Below the pieces are notes generated by a model. It was not told where the DNA came from. It saw nothing but the letters and a program-made list of their open reading frames with translations, and made no database searches. Shown piece by piece: positions 1-10,100 of a stretch of 64,000 nt of DNA. Position 1 is the stretch's first letter. Every line of letters starts with the position of its first letter. This DNA is from Rhodoferax sp. (GTDB taxonomy: Bacteria; Pseudomonadota; Gammaproteobacteria; Burkholderiales; Burkholderiaceae_C), in the NCBI RefSeq assembly GCF_013297935.1, contig NZ_JAAFIX010000005.1:212788-276787 (forward strand), given 5' to 3'. Position numbers and translations under genes: made by a program.

Positions 1-9
1 GAGTAAATC

Positions 10-819
10 ATGCGGCGTTTGGCGTTCGCTGTCGTCAGCGCGCTGCTATTGCTCGTGGGATTTGCCGAATGGCAGGTACGGGTTGTACGGGCCGGGTATC
101 AGGAAGGGCGCTTGAGTTCCGCGCATTCTGTTCGCGTAACCGCGCTTTACTTGCCTGCGAGGCAGCTAGTGTGGGTTGACCCCAGTCTAGTGATTGCTAC
201 AGCTTTTCAACTGTCCCGGCAGTTCGGCCCAAAGGACTTTGTGTCGTCCATGCGCCAAGCAGGGCAGGGGCTAGGATTGCTGAGGCGTGTATCCCTCGAC
301 CCTATGACGCAAAGCGAGTGGAGAAACGAGGCAGCATTTCAGGCATTGACTCTCTTGGCTCGCATGCCGTGGGATGCCGAATTGGAGAGAGAAGCTTCCG
401 GCTTATCGATGCATTTGCGGGAGGCCCTTTCCCGCGACACCTCCGCTACCCCCGACGAACGTCTGATGATTGAGGAGTTGCAGGAATTGGTTGGCATGCG
501 GCAAGCAGGCATGTCTGCCATGGAATCGCGCCAGATGGCTGCACCGCTCGATCAGCCTGGAGCTTGGCACAAAGGTTTGCACGAACTTCGCTTGGGATTA
601 GCGAGCTGTTTGAAAAATCCAGATCCAAAGCTGGACGCCGCTTGGAGCGCTCTGGCAAGAGGCTTTGGCCAAAACTGGCTGCGCCATGAGTGGTTTTGGG
701 GATGGGATACGGGTTTGCTGCAAACGGTTCAAGCGTCAAGAACGTCTGCAGATTGTGAGCGATTAGCCGCTCGTGCTGCGTCAATGGCAAGTATGGTCAT
801 TGCCGCGCCTGACAGGTGA
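10..819 (+). CDS. Hypothetical exported or membrane-anchored protein
   Basis: I do not recognise a family. The 269-residue product begins with a basic residue pair and a hydrophobic stretch at about residues 5-20, which looks like a signal anchor. The rest is soluble and alpha-helical in character, rich in Leu, Ala, Arg and Trp, with no cysteine pairs or catalytic motif that I can see. An in-frame TAA lies two codons upstream (4-6), so the ATG at 10 is the earliest possible start. The window begins immediately before it, so any upstream operon partner is out of view. The gene converges on hemL, and the terminator hairpin at 834-869 lies between them. Confidence 0.6.
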   Translation: MRRLAFAVVSALLLLVGFAEWQVRVVRAGYQEGRLSSAHSVRVTALYLPARQLVWVDPSLVIATAFQLSRQFGPKDFVSSMRQAGQGLGLLRRVSLDPMTQSEWRNEAAFQALTLLARMPWDAELEREASGLSMHLREALSRDTSATPDERLMIEELQELVGMRQAGMSAMESRQMAAPLDQPGAWHKGLHELRLGLASCLKNPDPKLDAAWSALARGFGQNWLRHEWFWGWDTGLLQTVQASRTSADCERLAARAASMASMVIAAPDR

Positions 820-833
820 TTGGTCGGAGCATC

Positions 834-869
834 AAAAACAAAGGCTGGATGCCAAATCGGCATCCAGCC
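834..869 (-). terminator. Rho-independent terminator of thiD-hemL
   Basis: On the minus strand an 11-bp perfect stem (GGCTGGATGCC with GGCATCCAGCC, plus-strand arms 859-869 and 843-853) with a 5-nt loop is followed by a T-rich run (plus-strand A-rich 834-842). It sits just past the hemL stop codon. The 5' arm and part of the loop belong to the dispersed 59-bp repeat copy at 851-909. Confidence 0.85.
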
Positions 870-909
870 CTCGTCTTTATTGCGCTAGTAGCTTCTATTT
901 TGATAGCAA
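851..909 (-). repeat. Dispersed 59-bp repeat, copy A (3' end of hemL)
   Basis: Read on the minus strand this aligns gap-free with the seven other copies. It has GCTA at repeat positions 3-6, AGCT at 17-20, GCGC at 25-28 and GGGCT at 40-44. It supplies the last four codons and the TAG stop of hemL, and its 3' part enters the terminator hairpin. Confidence 0.8.
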
Positions 910-2196
910 GCTAAACACCTCGCCCGCCGCTGCGACGGTTTCGGCAATGTCTGCATCGGTGTGTGCCGCGCTCATAAAGCCCGCTTCGTAGAGCGCCGGG
1001 GCGATGTAAACACCATGGTCCAGCAGGCCGTGGAAGAGGGTGTTGAAGCGTGCGTTGTCGGTGGTCATGACCTTGGCGTAGTTCTGCGGCAGTTCCTTGA
1101 ACAGGAAGAAACCGAACATGCCGCCCTCGCTATCGCCGCAGAAATCGATGTCTGCTTTGTCAGCTTCGGCTTGCAAGCCGCTGATCAGGGACTGGGTTTT
1201 GCGGCTCAGGTCTTCGTAGAAGCCGGGCTTGCTGATTTCTGCGAGAGTGGCCAAACCGCACGCGGTCGCTACCGGGTTGCCGGATAGCGTGCCGGCTTGG
1301 TACACCGGGCCCAATGGGGCCAGCTGCTCCATGACGGCGCGCTTGCCGCCAAAGGCTGCCAAGGGCATGCCGCCGCCGATTACCTTGCCCATGACCGTCA
1401 TGTCGGGCTCAAAGCCGGGAATGTTGCGGGCGTAGACCTGCTGAGCGCTGCCGGGTGCGACGCGAAAGCCGGTCATCACTTCGTCAAACACGAACAGGGC
1501 GCCGTACTCGGTGCACAGCTCGCGGCAGCGCTTGATGAACGGCACACTGGCGCGCACGAAGTTCATGTTGCCGGCAATCGGCTCGATCATCACGCAGGCC
1601 AGCTCTTTGCCGTGCAGTGCAAAGGCTTCTTCGAGCTGCTGGATGTTGTTGTACTCCAGTACCAAGGTGTGCTGCACCACTTCGGGCGGCACACCGGCGC
1701 TGGTGGGGTTGCCGAAGGTGGCCAAGCCGGAGCCGGCCTTGACCAAGAGTGCGTCGGCGTGGCCGTGGTAGCAGCCTTCGAACTTCAAAATCTTGCTCCG
1801 GCCGGTGGCGCCGCGCGCCAGGCGGATGGCGCTCATGCCGGCCTCGGTGCCGCTGCTGACCAGGCGCACCATGTCCATGCTGGGCACCAGCTTCAGGATG
1901 GCTTCTGCCAGCTCGACTTCACGCTCGGTGGGTGCGCCGAACGAGAAACCGTCGAGCGCTGCCTTTTGCACGGCTTCCAGCACGGCGGGGTGCCCGTGGC
2001 CCAGGATCATGGGCCCCCAGGAGCCGATGTAGTCGATGTAGCGCTTGCCGTCAGCGTCCCAAAAGTAGGCGCCTTGGGCGCGTTGCACGAAGCGGGGCGT
2101 ACCGCCCACGGCCTTGAATGCGCGCACAGGCGAGTTCACGCCACCGGGAATCACGCGCTTGGCGCGCTCAAAAAGGTCTAAGTTACGGTCTGTCAC
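895..2196 (-). CDS. hemL: Glutamate-1-semialdehyde 2,1-aminomutase
   Basis: PLP-dependent enzyme of the C5 pathway that converts glutamate-1-semialdehyde to 5-aminolevulinate for tetrapyrrole synthesis in the cytoplasm. The 433-residue length is normal for HemL. Visible landmarks are the SSGTEA cofactor-phosphate loop near residue 114, FDEVMTGFR near 237 and the Schiff-base lysine in GKVIGGG (Lys271). The ATG at 2196 lies 14 bp after the thiD stop on the same strand, so the two are probably co-transcribed. The final residues LLSK and the stop are encoded by a copy of the dispersed repeat, so the original C-terminus may have been slightly altered. Confidence 0.97.
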   Translation of the reverse strand: MTDRNLDLFERAKRVIPGGVNSPVRAFKAVGGTPRFVQRAQGAYFWDADGKRYIDYIGSWGPMILGHGHPAVLEAVQKAALDGFSFGAPTEREVELAEAILKLVPSMDMVRLVSSGTEAGMSAIRLARGATGRSKILKFEGCYHGHADALLVKAGSGLATFGNPTSAGVPPEVVQHTLVLEYNNIQQLEEAFALHGKELACVMIEPIAGNMNFVRASVPFIKRCRELCTEYGALFVFDEVMTGFRVAPGSAQQVYARNIPGFEPDMTVMGKVIGGGMPLAAFGGKRAVMEQLAPLGPVYQAGTLSGNPVATACGLATLAEISKPGFYEDLSRKTQSLISGLQAEADKADIDFCGDSEGGMFGFFLFKELPQNYAKVMTTDNARFNTLFHGLLDHGVYIAPALYEAGFMSAAHTDADIAETVAAAGEVFSLLSK

Positions 2197-2210
2197 AAAA
2201 TTTCTGCCAG

Positions 2211-3134
2211 TTAGTGTCGGGTGGAATGGGGGGGGACTTCGAAGTCAGCTTCGAGCGTATTGATCGCGCTCTCTTCGTCCTCATCAGATTCGGGTTGCGC
2301 CCAAAAAAGCCGGTCTGGAATCACGTGGCCCATGCCGGGGCGAAAGCCGTTTTCCAGGCAACGGTCCAGGTAGCTGAGGGCTTCGGTGACTGCTTCGTTG
2401 AGTTCAGTGCCGCTGGCAATCAATGCCGCCAGGGCAGCGGACAGCGTATCGCCGGCACCGGTGAAGATTGCTTCAAAACGCTCGAACTTTTCGCTGCACA
2501 GAACCGAGGTCGGCGAGGCCAGTACGTTGTCAATGAACTGGTCAGGCAGGGGAATGCCGGTGACCAGGGTGTAGGGCACGCCGAACGCGTTCGCGGCCTT
2601 GGCAATGTCACGGGCCGTAGGGCTTTTTTCCGCATTCCAGTCGGGTAGCAGCCAGCGTGAGAGCGTGCTGTGGTTTCCCACCAACAAAGTGGTCTGTGGC
2701 AAAAGTAACTCTATGCAAGCGTCTTGATACAAATCGATCTTGTCTTCCTCCCACCAGGAGAGGTCCGGCATGTAGGCCACCAAGGGGACATCCGAATAGT
2801 CTGAGGCCAACTCGGCAATCGCAGAAAGGTTCTCCGGCGTCCCGACAAAGCCCACTTTAAAGACTTGCGCTGGCACGTCTTCCAGGATGATGCGGGCCTG
2901 CTCAGTGACCGCCTCGTCATCAAACGGGAAGTGGTCCACGATCTCTGTGGTGTCTCGCGCATACGCGCCGGTAATGACCGGCAAAGCATGGGCACCTACG
3001 GAGGCAATGGCAGTGAGGTCAGCGGCGGTTCCGGCGCTGCCGCTAGGGTCGTTGGCGTTGAAGGCCATCACGCAAGCGGAGGGGCCGTCTTCGTCGATGG
3101 TGTCGTCAACTTCGGTGGGGGGTAATGCCGACAT
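2211..3134 (-). CDS. thiD: Hydroxymethylpyrimidine/phosphomethylpyrimidine kinase
   Basis: Ribokinase-fold kinase of thiamine biosynthesis that phosphorylates HMP and HMP-P. Evidence is the N-terminal NDPSGSAG substrate loop (about residues 28-35), [23 protein letters not shown] core sequence, and the C-terminal [10 protein letters not shown] anion-hole and catalytic-Asp motif near residue 225. At 307 residues it is longer than the common 260-280 form, with an acidic N-terminal tail and a C-terminal extension. It is the first gene of a thiD-hemL minus-strand unit. It diverges from the rubredoxin gene across about 120 bp, a pairing common in beta- and gammaproteobacteria. Confidence 0.93.
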   Translation of the reverse strand: MSALPPTEVDDTIDEDGPSACVMAFNANDPSGSAGTAADLTAIASVGAHALPVITGAYARDTTEIVDHFPFDDEAVTEQARIILEDVPAQVFKVGFVGTPENLSAIAELASDYSDVPLVAYMPDLSWWEEDKIDLYQDACIELLLPQTTLLVGNHSTLSRWLLPDWNAEKSPTARDIAKAANAFGVPYTLVTGIPLPDQFIDNVLASPTSVLCSEKFERFEAIFTGAGDTLSAALAALIASGTELNEAVTEALSYLDRCLENGFRPGMGHVIPDRLFWAQPESDEDEESAINTLEADFEVPPHSTRH

Positions 3135-3254
3135 CTAGAGGCCTCTATTAGGGTAAGTCATCGTGCAGAATGGCGTTCTTTCGTCGGACGGTCGTCTTTT
3201 GGACAAAACCTGCTCTATACAATCGTTGCATTCTATTTGAAGGCCCTATAAGCT

Positions 3255-3428
3255 GTGACTGATACCAAAACTTGGATGTGTTTGATTTGCGGTTGGATTT
3301 ATGACGAGACGGCTGGCGCCCCCGACCACGGCATTGCCCCCGGAACACTGTGGGCCGATGTGCCAATGAACTGGACGTGCCCTGAGTGCGGCGCCCGCAA
3401 AGAAGACTTCGAAATGGTGCAGATCTGA
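3255..3428 (+). CDS. Rubredoxin (small GTG-start gene)
   Basis: A 57-residue protein starting at GTG 3255. It carries the two rubredoxin knuckles C9-x2-C12-G and C42-P-x-C45-G that bind a single Fe(SCys)4 centre, and the family's conserved aromatic residues (Trp7, Tyr16, Trp40, Phe52). It is a cytoplasmic one-electron carrier, and its partner in this organism is unknown. The protein is full length for the family (52-60 residues). The same strand continues into pilG 71 bp downstream, but I see no reason to link the functions. The gene is easily missed because of its size, its GTG start and the antisense open frames across it. Confidence 0.95.
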   Translation: MTDTKTWMCLICGWIYDETAGAPDHGIAPGTLWADVPMNWTCPECGARKEDFEMVQI

Positions 3429-3499
3429 TTTGCGCCCTGGGTGCGGAATTTGCATACCCAGATTTCCTTTCAGTGAACCGGAACCCGACCTTCTAACGT

Positions 3500-3892
3500 A
3501 TGACTGCTCCCACCTTCAAAGTCCTTGTGATCGATGACAGCAACACCATACGCCGGAGTGCTGAAATTTTTCTCAAGCAGGGGGGGCATGAGGTGCTGCT
3601 GGCTGAAGACGGTTTTGATGCGCTTGCAAAGGTGAATGATTACCAGCCGCACATTATTTTTTGCGACATCTTGATGCCCCGCCTGGATGGGTATCAGACG
3701 TGCGCCATCATCAAGCGCAACGCAAAATTCTCTAGCGTTCCTGTGGTCATGCTGTCTTCTAAAGACGGTGTTTTTGACAAAGCCCGTGGCCGCATGGTCG
3801 GGGCACAGGACTATCTCACCAAACCGTTTACCAAAGACCAGTTGCTGCAAGCTGTGCAGCAATTCGGCAACGCCTTGCAAGGAGCATCTTGA
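3500..3892 (+). CDS. pilG: Twitching motility response regulator PilG
   Basis: Stand-alone CheY-like receiver (130 residues) of the Pil-Chp type IV pilus chemosensory system. The acidic pocket is Asp12/Asp13, the phospho-acceptor is Asp56 in the FCDILMPRLDG motif, and the conserved lysine is Lys108 in YLTKPF. In Pseudomonas PilG promotes pilus extension and polarity signalling. First gene of the co-directional pilG-pilH-pilI-pilJ-chpA cluster; its TGA overlaps the pilH ATG by one base. The upstream ribosome site is weak. Confidence 0.94.
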   Translation: MTAPTFKVLVIDDSNTIRRSAEIFLKQGGHEVLLAEDGFDALAKVNDYQPHIIFCDILMPRLDGYQTCAIIKRNAKFSSVPVVMLSSKDGVFDKARGRMVGAQDYLTKPFTKDQLLQAVQQFGNALQGAS

Positions 3893-4257
3893 TGCCAATC
3901 CATAAAGTACTGATCGTTGACGACTCCAAAACCGAGTTGCTTTATTTGACAGAAATTCTGCAGAAGAACGGGTTTACTGTTCGGTCTGCAGAGAATGCCG
4001 ACGAGGCTTTCAAGCGCCTCGGTGAAGAGCGGCCCCAACTTATCTTGATGGATGTGGTGATGCCCGGCCAAAATGGGTTCCAGTTGACCCGCGCCATCAA
4101 TCGCACTCCGGAGTACTCCGACATCCCAATCATCATGTGCACGAGCAAGAGTCTGGAGACGGACCGTGTGTGGGGCATGCGCCAGGGCGCCAAAGATTAC
4201 ATCACCAAGCCAGTCGATGCGGCGGAGCTACTCGCCAAAATCAAGGCTCTGGGTTAA
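3892..4257 (+). CDS. pilH: Twitching motility response regulator PilH
   Basis: Second CheY-like receiver (121 residues), with Asp10/Asp11, phospho-acceptor Asp54 (LMDVVMPG) and Lys106 (YITKPV). In Pseudomonas PilH acts with PilG as the counterbalancing regulator or phosphate sink. I take the ATG at 3892, which overlaps the pilG TGA and has GGAG at 3881-3884 seven bases upstream, rather than the TTG one codon earlier. Translationally coupled to pilG. Confidence 0.94.
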   Translation: MPIHKVLIVDDSKTELLYLTEILQKNGFTVRSAENADEAFKRLGEERPQLILMDVVMPGQNGFQLTRAINRTPEYSDIPIIMCTSKSLETDRVWGMRQGAKDYITKPVDAAELLAKIKALG

Positions 4258-4269
4258 CGCTGGCACTCT

Positions 4270-4800
4270 ATGGCCAATAGAGAAGCACTTCGAGAACTGC
4301 AAGCACGGCTTGCAAGTCGCTTGCAAGCCGCGAAAGCGGAAGGTATGTCGGTAGCATGGTTAGCGGTTCAGGCCGGTGGGCGGAAATACCTATTCCCGCT
4401 GGGGCAGTCTGGGGAGATCGTTCCTGTGTCCCATGTGCAGCCGGTCCCCTATTCGGTGGACTGGTTTCTGGGGGTGGTGAATATCCGCGGCGGACTGTTT
4501 GGGGTTGTCGACCTTGCGGCATTTTTGGCTCTTGATGGAGGCGTTTCACGTCAAGTGCCAGCCGGCAATGAGCCTAGTGTTGTGACCTTGAATGCGGCGC
4601 TGGATGTCAATTGCGCCCTTCAGGTCGACTTGTTGTCCGGTTTGCGTGGTGCTGATGCTTTCACTCAGTCTCACGGACCCGCGGAGGGTTCTCCCTCTTA
4701 CATGGGTAATGTTTTTCTCGACAGTTCTGGCGAGGCTTGGCAAGAAATCAACTTGCGCGTCCTATCCCAGTCTCAGCAGTTTTTGAGCATCAGCGCTTAG
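4270..4800 (+). CDS. pilI: CheW-like adaptor PilI
   Basis: CheW-domain scaffold protein (176 residues) that links the PilJ chemoreceptor to the ChpA kinase. The CheW fold begins near residue 35 (WLAVQAGGRKYLFPL), with the typical VPWFLGVVNIRG-like core here as VDWFLGVVNIRG at about 67-78. It starts 12 bp after pilH in the same operon. It has no additional domain. Confidence 0.92.
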   Translation: MANREALRELQARLASRLQAAKAEGMSVAWLAVQAGGRKYLFPLGQSGEIVPVSHVQPVPYSVDWFLGVVNIRGGLFGVVDLAAFLALDGGVSRQVPAGNEPSVVTLNAALDVNCALQVDLLSGLRGADAFTQSHGPAEGSPSYMGNVFLDSSGEAWQEINLRVLSQSQQFLSISA

Positions 4801-4820
4801 TTCACCTGTAAGGTCCCATC

Positions 4821-7082
4821 ATGTCCGTTGTAGATCAATTGAAAAATCTGTTTTCCAAAAAACAACAGGAGTCTGAGCTGGATTCCCGCTTGAGTTTGGC
4901 CATGCCGGATGTAACTATCGCCACACCGGACAATGAAACGGTGCAAGAGTCGCAGAATGCGCCCTTGCAGGCGCCCGTTGCGCCGGCTGCCGAAGAGCCT
5001 TTGGTCGCGCAAGGCGATCTGGTCTCGATTCCGGTGCTTGGGCGCCGTACGGTGGTGGAGCATCAGCGCACTTTGTTTGTGCTGCTCGGCGGCGCGTTGG
5101 TGGTGCTTGCCGGTGTTACGTTTTACGCCTTGAATCAATCGGACCGTGTGGCTCAGCAGCTGGGAGCAACCGGGCAGTCGCTCATGCAGTCGCAGCGACT
5201 CGCGAAGTCGGTGTCGCAAGCGGTGGTGGGGAGTGCTCAGGCTTTCCCCGATGTGTCGGACAGCTCGGGTATTTTGTCGAAGTCAGTCAAAGGTTTGCAG
5301 GCTGGCGACGATGAGATGCGCATTAACCCGTTGAGTGAAGACTTTGCACCGGAGCTGGGCAAAGTGCTGCCGCTAGTTGAGCGTGCGGACAAAAATGCCA
5401 AGGCAGTGATCGCTCAGCAAAAGATGCTGACGCAGATCGGATCCGCGCTGCGCCTTATCAATCGCCAATCCTCTGATTTGTTGGAAGTCGCCGAAACCGT
5501 TTCTTCCCTGAAGTTGCAACAAAACGCACCGGCAGCAGAAATTTCTGCAGTGGGCCAGCTGGTGATGTTGACCCAGCGAATCGGCAAATCGTCCAACGAG
5601 TTTTTGACTGCCGAAGGCGTGAGTCCTGAGGCGGTGTTCTTGCTGGGTAAGGATTTGAATACCTTCAAGGAAATTTCAGAAGCGCTGTTGTCGGGCAGCG
5701 CAGAACTCCGCCTGACAGCGACCAAAGACCCCGCGACCCGCGAGCAGTTGGAAGCACTGATCAAAATGTACGAAGAGACCCGTGTACAGGCGGGTGCGAT
5801 TTTGGGTAACTTGCAGGGCTTGGTGTCTGCGCGTGAAGCCCAAGGCGCGATCATTGCGGACAGTGAGCCCTTGCGCCGCAATCTGGAAGACCTTCAGGCC
5901 AAGTTGTCCGGCCAAGCCGGTATTGGCGGTGCGTCGCTTGCTTTGTTGATTCTGGCGGCATTGTTCGCGTTGGTGTGTGCCGGCGGCTTGTCTTATGTGC
6001 AGTTGCAGGACAGCCGTAAGCGCCAGGTCGTTGCTGAAGACCAGCGCCTGGAGGCGGAGCGCCAAGAGCAAGAAGCCAAGCGCGTCAATGATGCGAACCA
6101 GGCCGCGATTCTGCGTTTGATGAACGAACTGCAAACCGTTGCTGAAGGCGATTTGACGCAAGAAGCGACCGTGACGGAAGACATCACTGGAGCTATTGCT
6201 GACTCGGTGAACTACACGGTAGAGGAGTTGCGCTCACTGGTGTCGAACGTTCAAAACACTGCGGCCCGTGTGGCCCAGACAACGGCGGATGTGGATGCGA
6301 CCTCCACGGAGCTGCTGGCAGCCTCCAACGAGCAACTGCACGAAATTCGCGAAACAGGTAAGTCGGTTCTGGATATGGCGGGTCGTATTAACGAGGTGTC
6401 TACACAAGCGCAAGAGTCTGCGACCGTAGCCCGCCAATCTCTGCAAGCGGCGGAGTCCGGCCTGCAAGCGGTGCAAAACGCGATCGGCGGTATGAACTCC
6501 ATTCGCGACCAGATTCAAGAAACCTCGAAGCGGATTAAGCGCCTGGGCGAGTCTTCGCAGGAGATTGGTGAAATCACGGAGCTGATTTCAGACATTACCG
6601 AACAAACCAACGTCCTGGCCTTGAATGCGGCTATTCAAGCAGCCTCTGCGGGTGAGGCGGGACGAGGCTTCTCCGTGGTGGCGGAGGAAGTGCAGCGCTT
6701 GGCGGAGCGCTCTGCGGATGCGACGCGTCAGATTGCGGCACTGGTGAAGGCTATTCAGACCGATACGCAGGATGCTATCGGTGCGATGGAGCGCTCCACA
6801 CAGGGTGTGGTGGAGGGAGCCAAACTCTCCGACAACGCGGGTACCGCGCTGACCGAAATTGACCGGGTGTCCCGTCAGGTGGCTGACCTGATTGAGCAGA
6901 TTTCGAATGCAGCCTCCCGCGAGGCCGGTTTGGCCAACGTGGTTGCCGACAACATTCAGCACATTTTTGCGGTGACCGAGCAGACTGGAGAGGGCACACG
7001 CGCTACAGCGAATCAAGTGCGCGAGCTCTCCCGCATGGCCGAAGAACTGCGCCAGTCGGTGTCCCGATTCAAGATTTCCTGA
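4821..7082 (+). CDS. pilJ: Methyl-accepting chemotaxis protein PilJ
   Basis: Transmembrane chemoreceptor of the Pil-Chp system, 753 residues. An acidic N-terminal cytoplasmic segment of about 80 residues is followed by TM1 (about 84-105). A helical periplasmic region with PilJ-type repeats comes next (MLTQRIGKS near 250), then TM2 (about 371-394), HAMP, and a long signalling coiled coil. Its hairpin tip contains the near-universal EQTNVLALNAAIQAA core at about residues 594-608. The tip has the ASAGEAGRGFSVVAEEVQRLAE continuation. No pilK/cheR or cheB homolog is present in the cluster. Confidence 0.95.
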   Translation: MSVVDQLKNLFSKKQQESELDSRLSLAMPDVTIATPDNETVQESQNAPLQAPVAPAAEEPLVAQGDLVSIPVLGRRTVVEHQRTLFVLLGGALVVLAGVTFYALNQSDRVAQQLGATGQSLMQSQRLAKSVSQAVVGSAQAFPDVSDSSGILSKSVKGLQAGDDEMRINPLSEDFAPELGKVLPLVERADKNAKAVIAQQKMLTQIGSALRLINRQSSDLLEVAETVSSLKLQQNAPAAEISAVGQLVMLTQRIGKSSNEFLTAEGVSPEAVFLLGKDLNTFKEISEALLSGSAELRLTATKDPATREQLEALIKMYEETRVQAGAILGNLQGLVSAREAQGAIIADSEPLRRNLEDLQAKLSGQAGIGGASLALLILAALFALVCAGGLSYVQLQDSRKRQVVAEDQRLEAERQEQEAKRVNDANQAAILRLMNELQTVAEGDLTQEATVTEDITGAIADSVNYTVEELRSLVSNVQNTAARVAQTTADVDATSTELLAASNEQLHEIRETGKSVLDMAGRINEVSTQAQESATVARQSLQAAESGLQAVQNAIGGMNSIRDQIQETSKRIKRLGESSQEIGEITELISDITEQTNVLALNAAIQAASAGEAGRGFSVVAEEVQRLAERSADATRQIAALVKAIQTDTQDAIGAMERSTQGVVEGAKLSDNAGTALTEIDRVSRQVADLIEQISNAASREAGLANVVADNIQHIFAVTEQTGEGTRATANQVRELSRMAEELRQSVSRFKIS

Positions 7083-7133
7083 TCGCGTTTATTCGCACCC
7101 TTTGCCCCGTGAAATCCAGGAGAGCCTGAACCC

Positions 7134-10100
7134 ATGTCGTCCAACCTTGTTGACTCCGGAGACAACGAACTCGCTATCAGCGACCTTGGGCCATTGGCTT
7201 GGGTCCTGGAGGAGCTGCGCAAATCTTTAGACGGTGCCACCAAGGCGATGCGCCGGTTTGTGCGCGATGCCGAGATTGCAAGGGGCTCGGAGCTGGCGGA
7301 GTTGGATGCTAGTCACCTGCGTATTGCCCGGCAGCAGTTGCATCAGGCTGTAGGTGCCTTGGAAATGGTGGGGCTGGAAGCCCCGGCGAAATTCCTCCGT
7401 GCGATGGAGTCACTGGTCCAGAAATACGTTCAAAAGCCGGAGCAGTGCAGCGACGAAGCTGCCAGCGTCATGGAGCGCGCGAGCTTTGCCCTGACGGAGT
7501 ATCTGGACGGTGTGTTGAAAGGCAAGACTGCCTCCTCGGTCGCGCTGTTTCCTCAATACAAAGCGCTTCTTGAATTGAGTGGCGCCGAGCGGGTTCACCC
7601 CGCGGACCTGTGGCCGCCGGCATGGCAATGGCTTGCGGTTGCGGTTCCGGATGGGGTTGAGCCGCGTGGTGTCGGTCCGGCAGTCCGTCGCGAGATGGAC
7701 CATGCCGTGCTTCGCCTCGTGAAATATGGCGATACGGAAGCCGCGCGCCGTTTGCTCCAGTTGAGCTTAGGGCTGGCGGCAGACGCCCACTCACTGGAAG
7801 AGCGCACCTTCTGGATGGTCAGCGCCGCTTATTTCGAGGGGATGTCCCTGCAACTGTTTGACGGTGACATCTACACCAAGCGAGCCGCCTCACGAATCTT
7901 GCAACAGTACGTGGCGCTCACGAAGGGCCAGCATTCGGTGTCAGAGCGTTTGGCGCAGGACATTGTGTTCTTTTGTTCCCGTGCCATACCGATCGATCCG
8001 CAACATGCGCCGGTACTGACTGCGGTGCGCACTGCATATGGACTGAGTCGCACCAAGCCTGTGGACTATGTGAGTGAGCAGTTTGGCCGTTTCGACCCGG
8101 CGATGCTGGTCCTGGCTCGCAAGCGAATCGCGGCTGCTGCAGAGACATGGTCGGCCCTGGCAGGTGGCGATGTCAATCGATTGAAGGTGGCGGCAGAGCA
8201 GTTTGCTGCCGTGTCGGATGCTGTCACCAAGTTGCACGCCGAAAGCGGAGAGTTGGCAAAAGCGCTTTCCAAAACCATTGAGGCGACGGCACGCTCCGGC
8301 ACTTCGCCTACGCCCGCTGTGGCGATGGAAGTGGCGACCTCGGTGTTGTACCTTGAGGCAGCCTACGAAGACTTGGACCCGACAGACAACCAGTTGGCGG
8401 AACGCAGTGCGCGTTTGGCGCAACGGCTGCAACATGTCACCGGTGGTGGAGAGCCTGAAGCCCTTGAGGGGTGGATGGAAGAGCTGTATCGCCGGGTCAG
8501 CGACCGTCAGACCATGGGTAGCGTGGTGGACGAATTGCGGACCACGCTGGCGGGTATAGAGAAATCGCTGGACCAGTTTTTCCGTGATCCCCGCGACAAA
8601 GGTCCTCTGCGGGAAGTGCCCAGCCAATTGGCGCAAATGCGCGGCGTATTTTCGGTGTTGGGTCTGGATCAGCCCTCTATTGCAGCACTTCGCATGCGCA
8701 GCACGGTTGAGCAAATGCTGGTGGACGATATTGATGAAGCCAGCGCGCGCAGCGGCGTATTTGAAAAACTGGGTAATAGCTTGGGTGCAATGGGCTTTCT
8801 CATTGACATGCTGAGCTTCCAACGTGCTTTGGCCAAAACCCTGTTTGTGTATGACGAAGCCTTGGGTGAGTTCAAGCCCTTGATGGGCCGGGAGCGTGCT
8901 GTCATTGCGGGCCCTCAGTCACCGACAAGTGAGGTTCAAGAAGATGTCGCGGCACTGTCCGCGTTGACAGCGACTCTGGCACCGGCCCATGCTCCGGCCG
9001 CTGTGGCTGCGCCCGCTCCTGCGGTGGACGAGGACGATAGTGCGGAGCTGCAGGATATTTTTCTCGAAGAAGCCCGTGAAGTCATTGTGCGGGGCCAAGA
9101 TGCTCTTGTGGCCCTGCGTTTGGATCCCACCAATCTCGCTGATCAGACCACACTGCGTCGCGCCTTCCACACGCTGAAGGGCAGCTCCCGGATGGTCGGT
9201 TTGAATGAGTTCGGCGAGGCTGCCTGGTCGTTTGAGCAACTTCTCAATACATCCCTGGCCGAGCAACGCCCGGCGAGTGATGCGTTGATCGAAAGCTCCC
9301 AGCAGGCCATGTCGGGACTTGCCCGCTGGGTCCAGGGTATTGCCGACGGGCAGACAGCCGGTTGGAATGCGCTGGCTTTCAGAAAAACCGCAGATGCCCT
9401 GCGCCTGCATGATCAATGGCTTCCGCTGGATATTCCTGCCGATTCCTTCGAGGCGACTGTCGAAATGGCGGCGGTTCCGGATGCCGCCCTTCCTACGGAA
9501 ACTAGTGGCGCTGGCGAGCTTGCTGTCGATGCTGTCGCATCGGAATGGAGCGAAGAGCCACCGATGCCCCCGGTGGAGTTGCTGGAGCCGGAGGTTCTTG
9601 AGCCGTTGGAAGCAGACGATCTAAAGGTTGATTTTGCTGCGACTGAAATGGGCGCGCCCGAGCTCTTGGAGGTAGTGGACACACCAGACTTTGCCTCCAC
9701 GCAAATTTCGACGGTGGACCCCTTCGCTATCCTCGATGAGGCGCCGCCTGAGTTCGTGTCGACCCAGCTGTTCGATTTCGAGAAGACCGTTCCAATCGTT
9801 CCGGAGCCTGATGTGTTGCAAAGCATCACTGCCGAAGACTTGGAAATGTCAGATGCGGATTTGGGTGATTTCGATTTTGCAGATTTCGATAGTCCTTCGA
9901 CGACCGAGCTCGCTCCCCTGGAGACGCGGTTGGCAGATGTCTACGCAGAAACGCCCCTAGAAGAAATCGATGAGCTCGCTGCGGAAGAGGAGCCTGCTCA
10001 GACAACCGGTTTGGTCTTGGAGTTCCCGGAGCGCATTGCCGTGAACCCCGATGAAGGCATGAAGGTGATCGGCTCCCTGCGCATGAGCATTCCCCTCTAT

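Noticed and set aside
1297..2181. 294-residue plus-strand frame over hemL
   Set aside because: Composition (His, Gly, Val, Gln) is that of a shadow frame and hemL is unambiguous.
3135..3254. Promoter hexamers between thiD and rubredoxin
   Set aside because: TTGGAC and TACAAT are visible but the spacer is only 13 bp, and TTGCAT with TATAAG has 15 bp. Neither is convincing.
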